64,000 nt of DNA from Mastacembelus armatus (taxonomy: Eukaryota; Chordata; Actinopteri; Synbranchiformes; Mastacembelidae): positions 9,454,605 to 9,518,604 of the forward strand of contig NC_046651.1 of the NCBI RefSeq assembly GCF_900324485.2. Reading direction: 5' to 3'. The notes under the pieces were generated by a model. It saw only the letters and a program-made list of their open reading frames with translations, was not told where the DNA came from and made no database searches. Positions 16,001 to 26,100 of the stretch are shown here, in pieces (the stretch's first letter is position 1; every line of letters starts with the position of its first letter). A program made the translations under genes and the position numbers.

Positions 16001-17912
16001 CCAAAACAAAAACCAAAAAAAAGATGTCCCAACATGAGATTACTGTGTGTTTTGTGAATTGAATTAGAGCCAGAGTCATTACATCTGAAAACAATTAACA
16101 AAGCTGGACTGCAAAACAAGCAAAAAAAAAAAAAAAAAAAAAATACAAAATTGGCACAGTCAAAAAGCTGTTGGGCAACAACAGAAGTCTGTGTTTCACT
16201 TCTGGTGAAACAGAAATATTACATGTTTATCTGGACACACGTCACGCTACTACCTGTGACTTTAATCTGTCAGTAAGAAATGGATTTCCTCACTCTAAAA
16301 TCAAACTAACTTCTTAGCTGATCTAGTGATGGTCATGTCAATCTGTCCTCCACTTTGACTGAAATATCTAAACAACTGGATGGATTAAGATGAGCTGTTA
16401 CGCAAACATTTAAAGTGCCCAGGGGAGTCATGCTCGTGTTGTTTTTCAGTGCCTCCGCCATCGTCTGGCAGCTGTGTCCCCATCCAGCTGCAGATCAGGT
16501 ACAGGCAGAGGAACGGACAGAGAATGCTCCGAGTGATAACGTCAGACAAAGATGTTACAGATGACAGGTGATAACAACATTTTTCTCTCTATCTTTCTTA
16601 CATACACATCACTGCACTGAGCTGTCTGTATGCTTGTGGCCTCCTTGTAAGCTTAAACGAGTCATTATCTTGTGACATCATTAATCGACAAGGCGTTCTC
16701 ACCCTGAGGACGACTATTTGATTAGGGGATTATTTTATATCGGACTCAGTAAGCCTTTAGGAAAATCCAAGAAGGCTGTTGCTGAGATACTGGGGCCTTC
16801 ACATCATGCAGAAAATGATCGCACCATGTAAATCACATTCCTCATGCATTTTTAATAGTCACGCAGTAAATGACCCTCTCAGCTCAGACTACCTGCCTCA
16901 CAAGGTCATCGTGTGAGCCTTTTAAAAGTGGCCTTTTAAGTGTGTTTATACAGAAATAGAATATCAAGGCTGGAGCTGTAAATGTTGAGAAGCACTCTTG
17001 TGATAAAAGTTCTCCCCTCCTTCGCAGCTCAGCAGTCCTGTCCTCTCTGTCTCTGGCCATCATCCAGCTCAACTCATCACAGGCCAGCGCCGCTCTGGCC
17101 GTCAGAGGCCGCTTTTTCGACGCTGTGAAGGAAGGAGAGCTACAGAGGGAACTGATCGAGAGAGCAATGTGAGTTACAGGAGCGACGGGGGGGGGGGTGA
17201 CTGGCAGCAGGATTAGTGTGTGGGCAACATGTAGAATGAGAGCTAAATGATGACGTTCACACAAAAAGACATCATCTCAGAGTAAAATTCAAGCAGATGG
17301 AAAATTGTAAAGTAAATTGTTATGAAACAACTGCATCTATTTATTTTAGATGTGGTTTTGAGTTTAAGCTTTTTTAAAATTTTAAAATTTTCAGTAAAAA
17401 GTCTAAAACATGTCTGAAAGCTTGATGTTCAGTAGGTGTACAGTCCTTTTAGTATGCACTATACTGCTATTGCACTCTCCTAATAGTGTGTGTCTGTTTG
17501 CAGAGAGCATAATCGCAGTGCAGATGACAAACAGACATACCAAGACTGGGTTAAAACCATGGAGCCAATATACAACAACATACACAACTTCACAAGGGTG
17601 AGTTTCCACTGTGCATTTATTCCATTCAGTGCCTCAAATTGGTCAGAATCCCCACGCCTAAACTCCTAACTCTTTTGTGTTTTCTAGAGAAAATCTGTCA
17701 TTTCAGACTCACAGGTAATTCATGTCACATCTTTAAACCACGTAGCATTTGAATACTCACTACATTACCCATTTTGCTGAATTTAGTTTCTGATAACTCT
17801 TCTATTCTTCTCCTGCCACCAGTCTCTAACAGATGCTGGTGCGGCACTGCTCTATACCATGAAGCACAGCAACAGGAAGTCCATATCACTAAAGAATAAA
17901 CACAAACTCTAA
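10081..17912 (+). CDS. Sec23/Sec24-like zinc finger and vWA protein (circularly permutated Ras protein 1-like)
   Basis: I fit 20 coding exons in phase: 10081-10171, 10836-11081, 12022-12246, 12352-12468, 12559-12633, 12738-12811, 13102-13287, 13385-13426, 13648-13737, 13929-14080, 14196-14277, 14778-14908, 15341-15425, 15540-15646, 15728-15840, 16450-16567, 17028-17168, 17504-17597, 17688-17714 and 17823-17912. They give 761 aa. Residues 1-250 are Pro/Ser-rich and probably disordered. A Sec23/Sec24-type zinc finger (CSHC ... CCFC) follows at about 262-284. A vWA domain then opens with LVLFCIDISGSMS; D328-x-S-x-S is a MIDAS metal site, and IICTDGKAN supplies the later acidic loop. C-terminal beta-sandwich and helical parts resemble the Sec23/24 core. 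I recall fish homologues named 'circularly permutated Ras protein 1-like', after a Dictyostelium protein, but no GTPase motif is visible. Its biological role is unknown to me. Confidence 0.82.
16340..16435 (+). repeat. Decayed fish interspersed repeat, copy 2 of the 7944 family
   Basis: CTCCACTTTGACTGAAATAT, then CTAAACAACTGGATGGATTA, then a TGCCCAGGGGAGTCATG block: the same word order as the family seen at 7944. It lies in the intron before the exon at 16450. Confidence 0.45.
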
Positions 17913-18021
17913 CCAAGTGTCAGCCTGCACCTTTTGTTGGCGGCAACACGGGTCATGAGGGACAAAAACAAACACTTCAGTTTGACTTTAAAAAAACATC
18001 CTTTAAGTATTTCACAATATA

Positions 18022-18027
18022 AATAAA
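18022..18027 (+). other. Candidate polyadenylation signal (AATAAA) of the vWA/Sec23-like gene
   Basis: This AATAAA is 110 bases after the stop codon at 17912, on the coding strand, in AT-rich sequence. Confidence 0.5.
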
Positions 18028-18426
18028 TTTAATAATTACTGCAAATCATCTGCAAACACCATCATCTGTGTCATTTCTTGCTGCGACATTAAATAATCCC
18101 CTTCGGTGTTACATATAAAATCTGCTGATAGTATCCAGTGTACATGGAAAGACTTGACACCATCCCTGCAGCAGAGATTGTGTTTAAAACACACAGGAAA
18201 AACCTGACTCAGACACACCATCATGTTTCCACTGGTGTCAGCAAAACAACGTTTCACAACATATGTAATCCTCTAACATAACACTTCATAGAATTTTTAT
18301 GATTATGCATTTATGTCTTAATATATGGAATTAATTTGCACCAAACCTGACGACACAACAGTACATGGAATCACGCAAGAGCAGCTGAGCATCATAAACA
18401 TAAGATACATGCACTGAACATTATTT

Positions 18427-18646
18427 AGAAGAATGCTAAGGACATCCGTAAAGTTTAAATCTCTGTGAAGATTTATGAGTTTTGGCCCTGGTGTCTGTGA
18501 CCTGAGCCTCCTCTTGTCCCCGACCCTCCAGCACCACATCTACCTTCACCTGGAATCTCTCCTGGGCCAGGTTGTGCAGGTGGGAGGCGAGTGGCTACAT
18601 GAGCAGGACCGAGAGGATAACGGGGCCAATGAAAAAGTTCCAAGCC
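18427..18646 (-). pseudogene. Orphan coding-like remnant with a membrane segment
   Basis: On the minus strand one frame reads MVAWNFFIGPVILSVLLM, then a TAG, then an uninterrupted run of about 50 codons (PLASHLHNLAQERFQVKVDV, then EGRGQEEAQVTDTRAKTHKS) ending at a TAG near 18427. The first part looks like a transmembrane helix. Codon third positions are mostly C or G, unlike the AT-rich flanks. There is a stop immediately before it and no sign of a splice-linked partner nearby. It looks like a fossil last exon or duplicated fragment of a membrane protein I cannot name. A short working exon is not excluded. Confidence 0.4.
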
Positions 18647-18663
18647 ACCATCAATTACACATT

Positions 18664-18669
18664 TTTATT
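18664..18669 (-). other. Candidate polyadenylation signal of znf668
   Basis: AATAAA on the minus strand, about 500 bases after the znf668 stop. The stretch 18670-19171 is AT-rich 3' UTR with nothing else visible. Confidence 0.45.
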
Positions 18670-19171
18670 GATATAGAAACTGAATTCCTCTAAATATTTT
18701 GGAATTCCACTCACTTTTTTTCCACTTGATAATTATAGAATTTAGTATTATTACACAGTAAAAGTTACAAATTGATTTGACAAAATGTAAATTTAAGCTG
18801 TAATTAAAAATGTAATACAAAAAATGTTTACCATAAAACATTTTAAGTGAGATGTCACAATGATCACAATATACTGTGTGCTTGCACACAACCTTTTATG
18901 GATTACAACATATAATATTATAGTTAGCTACTCAAAGTTCAGTATATATTTTAAAACAATTATAAGGAACATCTTTCAAATATCATGTTAATATAAAACA
19001 ATGACAAAGTGCTAACAGTTAACATGTAGGACACTCCATTTTTTAACATTTTGAAGGATGTTAATTTGAAAACTTGAAAACATTTTTGCAAAATCTGACC
19101 AGTCATCTGAAAAGATTTAAGGCCACTGGCTAAATATTTGGGGAATCGAAGTTCCAAAAAGAAAAATAAAC

Positions 19172-21157
19172 TTAAAGTCCCTCTTCTTTCACCAAGTACT
19201 CTGGCAGAGGCTGAAAAGCAGTCACAGGTACAGTCACTGGAACCGTCAGAGATATGGCACTGGGTTCAACAGTGGAGGGAGGAACCTCACTGGGGGGTGG
19301 AGGAGATGGAAGTGGGTCAGTGTGTATAATGTTTATGTCACTGATTTGATGAGAAGCGTCTGTGTGAGTCCGTAAGTGCTTGCGAAGGTAGGCAGCAAAC
19401 AGAAAGGCTTTGCTACAGTGGGGGCAGCTGTGAGGTTTGCTGGTGGAGTGGATCTTCTGGTGTTTACGCAGTCCAGATTTGTTAAGGAAGCCTTTGCCGC
19501 AGCTGTTGCAGACATGAGGCCTCGGTTTGGGATGCTGCTTCTCGTGCTCCTGCAAGTCTTCCAGCTGTGCAAACTCTGCCTGGCAGGTTTCACAGACATG
19601 TGAGCCCAGTGGCAAGATTTTGGTAACAGTCGCAGAAGCGGAGTTGATTGAGTGAAGATTTTCATGAGCTTGAACTTCATCCCAGCTTCCAAATGTAGCA
19701 TCACAGTGCGTACAGGAGAACTGAGGGAGAGTCGTGTGGGCAGTAAAGCCTGATGCTGACCCAGCCTCTGTCTCCTGTTGTTGCTGTTGCTGCTGCTGCT
19801 GCTGCTGTTGCTGCTGTTGGTGCTGCTGCTGCTGCTGCTGCTGCTCAGACTGCTCAGCTAAGTGAGTTCTCTCATGTTTGCGCAGGCTTGAGGACACAAC
19901 AAATGACTTCAGACACTCCTCACATTTGAAAGGCCTCTCTCCAGAGTGTACACGCCGGTGCTTGTTGAGGCTGGAGCGCTCAGCGAATGACTTGTCGCAC
20001 TCAGTGCATGAGAAGGGCCTGAGACCTGTGTGGACAAGCATGTGGCGCCGCAGATCCCAGGATGCCACAAAGGCTTTGTCACAGCTCTGGCATTTGTAAG
20101 GCCTCTCTCCAGAGTGAACGCGTTCATGCACAGCCAGATCAGCTGGCTGCCTGAACCTCTTGGAACACTTATCGCAGGGGTAAGGCTTAAAGCCCAAGTG
20201 AGCTCGCTGGTGGCGACGAAAACTGGATGGGTCAGAAAACATCTTGCCACACTGCGGACAGAGGAACGGCTTCTCACCAGAGTGAGTGCGCAGATGAGAT
20301 TGGTAGGAGGACAGCTGAGTGAATCCTTTGCCACACTGCTCACACTGGTAGGGTTTATTCTGGGAGTGAATGCGCTGATGGCAGGCCAGAGAGGAGGAGC
20401 GGGAGAAGGCTTTGCCACAGTCTGAGCACAGGTAAGGCTTTTCTCCAGTGTGGGAGCGCTCGTGGTTTTTCAGGTCTTTCAGCTCTGTGTATGTTTTCCC
20501 ACACTCATCACAAACATATGGTCGATGGCCCTGGTGGTTCCGTCTGTGTTTTCGGAACACAGAGGGGTCTGCAAAACTCTTACCGCACTCAGCACAGAAG
20601 TATGGCTTCTCTCCTGTGTGAGAGCGCATGTGCACCTTCAGTTTAGACAGGGTGGGGTAGCTCTTGGAGCACTGACGGCAAGAGTAGGGTCGTTCCCCAC
20701 TGTGCTGTGTCATATGGATCCTTAGGCAAATAGCCTGCATGAAGGCCTTACCACATTCTGTGCACACGAAAGGTTTTTCCCCAGTATGAGAGCGGCTATG
20801 GTTGCGCAGCTCCGTGGGTGTCTTATAAGCCTTGTGGCAGTCGGGGCACTGAAAGGGTCGCTGGGCTGAGTGGGTGCGCTCATGCTTTGAGAGCTGAGCC
20901 TTGCTGGAGAACGTTTTAGCACACTGAGAACATGAGTGCTGCTGCTGGCGGTCCTTCACGTGTGCTGAAAGCTTGTGGCTCCGCAGAGCTGACAGACTCC
21001 TGAAAGCCTCTGTGCATGTACAGCATTTGAATAAAGGCTTGGCTTTCGGAGGCCTGCCTCTGCCACGTTTTTTAGCAGGGTGATCCCTGACCACTTCTTC
21101 CTCTTGCTGACTGTCATCTTCTTCAAGAGGTGGGATGCCCGGGGGTGAAGAGGCCAT
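19172..21157 (-). CDS. znf668: Zinc finger protein 668 (C2H2, 18 fingers, AT-hook)
   Basis: A nuclear DNA-binding protein; the mammalian protein is linked to p53 stability and the DNA damage response. The whole reading frame is one exon of 661 aa. Residues about 27-40 contain an AT-hook (KKRGRGRPPKAK). Eighteen C2H2 fingers follow: fourteen in an almost unbroken array with TGEKP-type linkers, then a polyglutamine tract, then four more. Finger sequences match human ZNF668 in order (for example FADPSVFRKHRR, YTELKDLKNHERSH, FTQLSSYQSH, FVASWDLRRH, FVVSSSLRKHERTH), which is why I give the symbol. The 5' UTR is spliced: an acceptor ends at 21167, nine bases before the ATG, and a donor at 21734 closes an upstream exon. 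The gene is divergent from znf646, as in human. The polyQ and AT-hook are not in the human sequence as I recall it. Confidence 0.95.
   Translation of the reverse strand: MASSPPGIPPLEEDDSQQEEEVVRDHPAKKRGRGRPPKAKPLFKCCTCTEAFRSLSALRSHKLSAHVKDRQQQHSCSQCAKTFSSKAQLSKHERTHSAQRPFQCPDCHKAYKTPTELRNHSRSHTGEKPFVCTECGKAFMQAICLRIHMTQHSGERPYSCRQCSKSYPTLSKLKVHMRSHTGEKPYFCAECGKSFADPSVFRKHRRNHQGHRPYVCDECGKTYTELKDLKNHERSHTGEKPYLCSDCGKAFSRSSSLACHQRIHSQNKPYQCEQCGKGFTQLSSYQSHLRTHSGEKPFLCPQCGKMFSDPSSFRRHQRAHLGFKPYPCDKCSKRFRQPADLAVHERVHSGERPYKCQSCDKAFVASWDLRRHMLVHTGLRPFSCTECDKSFAERSSLNKHRRVHSGERPFKCEECLKSFVVSSSLRKHERTHLAEQSEQQQQQQQHQQQQQQQQQQQQQQQETEAGSASGFTAHTTLPQFSCTHCDATFGSWDEVQAHENLHSINSASATVTKILPLGSHVCETCQAEFAQLEDLQEHEKQHPKPRPHVCNSCGKGFLNKSGLRKHQKIHSTSKPHSCPHCSKAFLFAAYLRKHLRTHTDASHQISDINIIHTDPLPSPPPPSEVPPSTVEPSAISLTVPVTVPVTAFQPLPEYLVKEEGL
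19775..19845 (-). repeat. CAG/CAA trinucleotide tract encoding polyglutamine in znf668
   Basis: The tract encodes about 23 glutamines with one histidine, as mixed CAG and CAA codons. It lies between finger 14 and finger 15, in the linker that separates the main array from the last four fingers. Confidence 0.95.
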
Positions 21158-21734
21158 GTTTATATCTGCAAAGGGTAATTTAAAATACCTTTTGTTATAA
21201 TCATGTAGCTAAATAGATCAGCAGCAGCATAAAGGACATGAGACTCAAAGATCGTTTCACAGACATCAAGTAAAAATCCGGTGAAAGAAATAAAGTAGGA
21301 GAGCAGGTCGCCAGAGGCAGTGACGGATGATGGACCAGAGAATAATGTGCATAATAACATCACAGAAATATGTGGGTGTGCATTAAAATCACAAAATGGC
21401 TGGCATTAGGACCTTAGGGACAATAAGCTAACCGCTTTGATGCCATAGGAAGCTGGCGATGCAATGCCAGAAACCACTGTGTGAATGACTGACATGGACC
21501 CAAGGAGCAAAGATCACAAGTCAGTGTGTCGGCGTTTACAGCCGGACACGACATGTGAGTATTTCTTTCTGCTAGCTTGCCTGCTAAATATTTTCACTTA
21601 CTCAAAATGGCTGGCTTTAGGACCGGCTGCCGCAATTCACTCGATAGTGTCATCGTCATGACCGTCATTATACAGGATGGATTTAGCTAACATTTACACA
21701 CTGCGTGCCGCAGAAAAACAACAGGTGCTCTTAC

Positions 21735-22405
21735 CTGGGTTAGGGCATTAATAGCTGGTCGATAACACCGGGAGCAGTTCGTAGGTGCAGGACAGTGTCT
21801 GGTGCTGGGTGTCTGCAGGGAGTGGGTCGGCTCTAGGACCATGATGACGAAAGCTCTCTGCAAGCCAAGTGTGCAACATTTTTTAATGCGCTTAATGGTT
21901 AAAAATATCAAGCTAGGACCAGTAATACATGTATCTAAACCCCTGCTGAATCATGGTAGTTGTAATAAAGTTGGCAGTTTTTTAATTAATAAAAACATGA
22001 GAGCCAGTTTGAATCGAAGATCATTTAACCTTATAATGCTAAGCTAAGCTAACTGGGCTGTTTAAGTAGTTTGTTTGAAAAGTAGCAGGAATATCGTGGG
22101 ATGGACATCTGTATAAGCTTTTGTTTTCATTTGTGTCCAGTTTGCTTTGTCACTATTTTAATGTCGTGTATAATTTAAAAAAAACACTCAACTTTTCATT
22201 TAGGTTGCTAGCTACTCGAGAGAGAGGGACGTCTTTTTCTGCTGCACATTTCCTGTTTCCTAGCAACAAGAGCAATGTGGAGATGGGGATGGAGGAAAAA
22301 AAGACAATTAGAAAAAGGGTTGCCCTTTATATAAAAGTGGCATTTTTAAAAATACCGAATGACAGAATTTCTTCGGAGACTTGCGTCGAATCCGTGCTGC
22401 TGCAG
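21735..22405. promoter_or_regulatory. Shared promoter region and 5' UTR exons of znf668 (-) and znf646 (+)
   Basis: A minus-strand donor (exon edge at 21735) gives the znf668 leader exon. A plus-strand donor at 22405 (CTGCTGCAG then GTATTT) gives the znf646 leader exon, and an acceptor ends at 22998 before the coding exon. Both genes must therefore start within this few hundred bases. Two copies of AAAATGGCTGGC(A/T)TTAGGACC lie in the znf668 first intron at about 21396 and 21605; AAAATGGC resembles a YY1 core. No TATA box is clear. 22406-22998 is GCTAGC-rich and otherwise featureless. Confidence 0.6.
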
Positions 22406-23194
22406 GTATTTTGTTTTTGACGCATTTACCGACGTTGTAGTTCCGCGTGTTAAAACGACTTCTTGGCTTTTTGGTGCAATGTTTGTTTAGCTAGCTAGGA
22501 TGATGCTAGCTGGTAGCGCGGTAACGTTAGCTCAGTGCTCTGTTACAAACGTGCAATCTGCCTGCTAATCCAAAGAGGACGAGTAGGATTTATTCCGGTT
22601 TTAGTTTTTAATGCCGAAGAATATGGGTATTTGCAACGGGATTATATTAGTCGAGGGAGGCGTTTGTCTCCCGGTTTATTGACATAGCTAACGCTAGCTC
22701 CGTTAGTGTGCTGGTGCAGAGATGGAGCAAAATGTGACAGGCTGTGTAGCGTTACTGTTTCTAACTAAGCTCAAGTCTGTGTGGTTTGTGTTGAAGAATC
22801 CAGACCTTGTCAGTTTGTCTTGTAGATTGAAGAAAAGACTAGTAGCTTTAGGAAAATCGGTTATTAGAAATCTGTAGCTACGTGTGTTGTATTCATCACT
22901 TGATGCATAAAGCTGAGTACTGGATTGTCATAACTGAATACATATATAGTTAATGTACCTACAACAGCTCTAACTGGCATCTCCCCTTTCCTTGACAGCC
23001 CTGTTTACCTGCTTCTCCTAAACTCAAGTCATTTTCCTAATCGTGTGGAACTGCTTCTCAACTTTACCTCCTTGGACAGTCTTTGGACCTTATTATCTTC
23101 TTTTTATATGAACAAGAAAGGCATCTAATGCATTTCCCTTCTGCATATTTATACACTCTGTGTCTGGTGCACTTAATTCAACCATTTAATTGTA

Positions 23195-26100
23195 ATGGCA
23201 GTGCAAGACCCTGGCAGGACAACAGGATTTCCCTGCAAACAATGTGGTATAGTGTTTCCCAGTATGCCCAGTCTGCTCGAGCACATGGATGCTCACCTTC
23301 AACAAGAGGAGGAACGCAAATTTAAATGTGATCAATGTGGGCGTGGTTATAGGCATGCTGGTAGCCTAGCTAACCACAAAAAGACTCACAAAGTGGGTTC
23401 TTTTCAGTGCAACATATGTGGTAAAGAGAACTCCAACGCGTGGGCCCTGAAGAGTCATCTGCGAAGCCACACGTCACAAAAAAAATACTCCTGTGCAGAA
23501 TGTGGGAAGGGTTTTCGCCTGGCGTCACAGCTGGCTACACATGAGAGGGTTCATCTTGCCAGGCGAGCAAAGGAGCAGTCATACAGGAAGCTAGACATGG
23601 AATATCTTACACATGAAATTGAAAATGATCACCCACATCATCTCAATGAGCATTCAGCCAGCGTTGGGATTTCTACAGAAAACAGCCCAGCTGAGAACGA
23701 GATGGAAATTGTCTATAATGCACAAACTGAGACCTCTGATGATGCAGCAAATCGACCTTTCAGATGTGATTTGTGTGACAAATCCTACATACACCATCGA
23801 AGCCTGACCAATCATAAAAAGACTCACCAAGTAGGGATGTTTGAGTGCACCGTCTGTTTCAAACTGTTCAATAACATGGCTGCTCTCTACAGCCATCAGA
23901 GAACTCACAAGGCAAGAAGTGGAACAGACCCTGGTTCACTTGGTGGGTCATACACGGGCACACCGCCAGACCACCAGTTTTCACCTCGGAGCCAGAATGC
24001 TCCAGTAAATTTCTGCCACTTGTGTCAGGTACTACTCCCCAACGATGAGGAGTTCCAAGAACACATTCAAATGCATAACTCTTCATCTGTGTCATTTGGA
24101 CTTCAAGATGCCTTGTTAGAGAAACATAATATATCATATGACAACAGTATTGCTTCACCTGAGTCTAATTTTTATGCATCTCCTGTAAATAATGTTCCTT
24201 CAGTGTCATCAATTGATAGTCATGGTGGTTTTGATCAGCAAGAGGTGCAGTTTAGAAGTAATAGTCACGTGTACTCAGACTGCTCCAATAATCAAACCCC
24301 ATCTTCCAATAGCACTCAGGGAGAACCCCCAATCATAGACGCAAACGTTCTCAGTCCTGTCCTGATGCATACACAAAACACTGACAATGCAGCTGAAATG
24401 GAAGAGACTTCAACTGTAGATTCTGTTGAGCGCCCCTTCAAGTGTCAGATCTGTAGTAAAAGCTACCGGCACTCTGGAAGCCTCATTAACCACAAAAGGT
24501 CACATCAGGTTGGGATTTACCAGTGCTCCGTCTGCAGAAAGAGTTATCCTCACCTGGCTGCCCTCAAAAGTCATCTTCGTCTCCACAAAGCTCAGCCATC
24601 ATGTTTTCGCCTCAACACAGAGGGAGACTGGCTCTCCTCAGAGCCTCTGACTCTGGACAACCAGCAAGGCTGCTTCTCCCCTCAGGAGGAGGAGGAGGAC
24701 AGCGCTCATCCTGTGCTTGGTATTGATCAGGAGAATGGTGTTGACCACAGTAATGGAGTGCTGTACCATGAGCAGTTTAATCAGGACTTTTCCCAAGATA
24801 TGACTGTGCATCTACCTCCCAATGAGCACCTGATGCAGAGGCACATGTGTGCAGACTGTGGTGAGACATTTGCAGATATTGCAGGGATTAAGTCCCACAG
24901 TTGCCCGTTGCTACAGCAGCAACATGACACTACTAGCAGTGACTATAACAGTAATATAAGCTTCCAGATCAGTAACGGTCACAGTGCCATTGGAAACACG
25001 GGGAGTAATGTAGAGTTCCATGGTGTGAATGGTAGCCATGACCAAAGTTACTTTGAACAGAATTTTCATGAAACTGTAAACTGTGATCAGCTGAACGGCA
25101 GCAGGGAAGGTGACAACGCTGAAGAGGATGATGATGGAGATCTTTATCAGTGCTCTATATGTGGAAACAACTACACCAGCATGAGGGCTCTCAGGAGCCA
25201 TCTCCGAGGGCACACACATTCCCAAGGTACTCCTGCAAGCTCAGGGCCTTCTTCTATGTCCTCCCACGAGGAAGTGAAAGATGATGAGCTGGGAGAGATG
25301 ATGATTTGTAGTACATGTGGGGAAAGTTTTGCCAGTAGGCAGGACTTGATTACCCATCAGCTTTTACACAAGGACCAGGTAGATGGTAATAATTTACATA
25401 TGAATAACAGTGATGTATCTGGAGACAAGGATGTAGCACACAGTATTATCTGTGGTAGTTGTGGCATCTTCTGCTCAAGCTACCATCATCTTGAGAACCA
25501 TGGCTGCACAGCTGAGACAAAAGATGAGCTGATGCATGGTAAAGAGGAAATGAAAGTGAGTGATGTGGCTCAGCATGAAGACATGAGTCACATCAAAGAA
25601 ACTGCTGATATCAAAGCGCGACAGTACAAGTGTGATCAGTGTGGGCGGTCGTACAGACACGCCGGCTCCCTTCTTAACCACAAAAAATCTCACAAAACAG
25701 GTGTGTTCAGATGCCTTGTTTGCCAGAAACGCTTCTACAACCTGTTGGCCCTCAAAAACCATCAGAGGTCCCACTTTGATATTAAGAGGTTAGTTGCAAG
25801 AATGCCCTCCATTAATACATGTTACAAATTTAATGTTTGTTATTAATTAGGTCTTTATAAGCAACAATTACATTTTCTTTCTAGAGTCTGACTGTGTGTA
25901 ACAGATATGTTTTGTCATCATGACCCGTTGCTTGTGTAGACTGTTCCCTGTTTAGTAAACTCGGAGACCTAATCATACCTTCTCTTTCCCCAGGCACACT
26001 TGTCATGAGTGTGGGAAAGCCTTCAAAATTCAGAAGCAGCTATTGAACCACCTGAGAAGGCACAAAGAAAACCAAGCCAAAATCCAGGAACTCAACAACC

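Noticed and set aside
18597-18602. The TAG inside the membrane-protein remnant read as a recoded or split codon
   Set aside because: No stem-loop or splice pair was visible to support it, and selenocysteine uses TGA. Treated as decay.
19878-20725. Open frames antisense to znf668
   Set aside because: Complement of the regular zinc-finger codons; no splice signals or family similarity.
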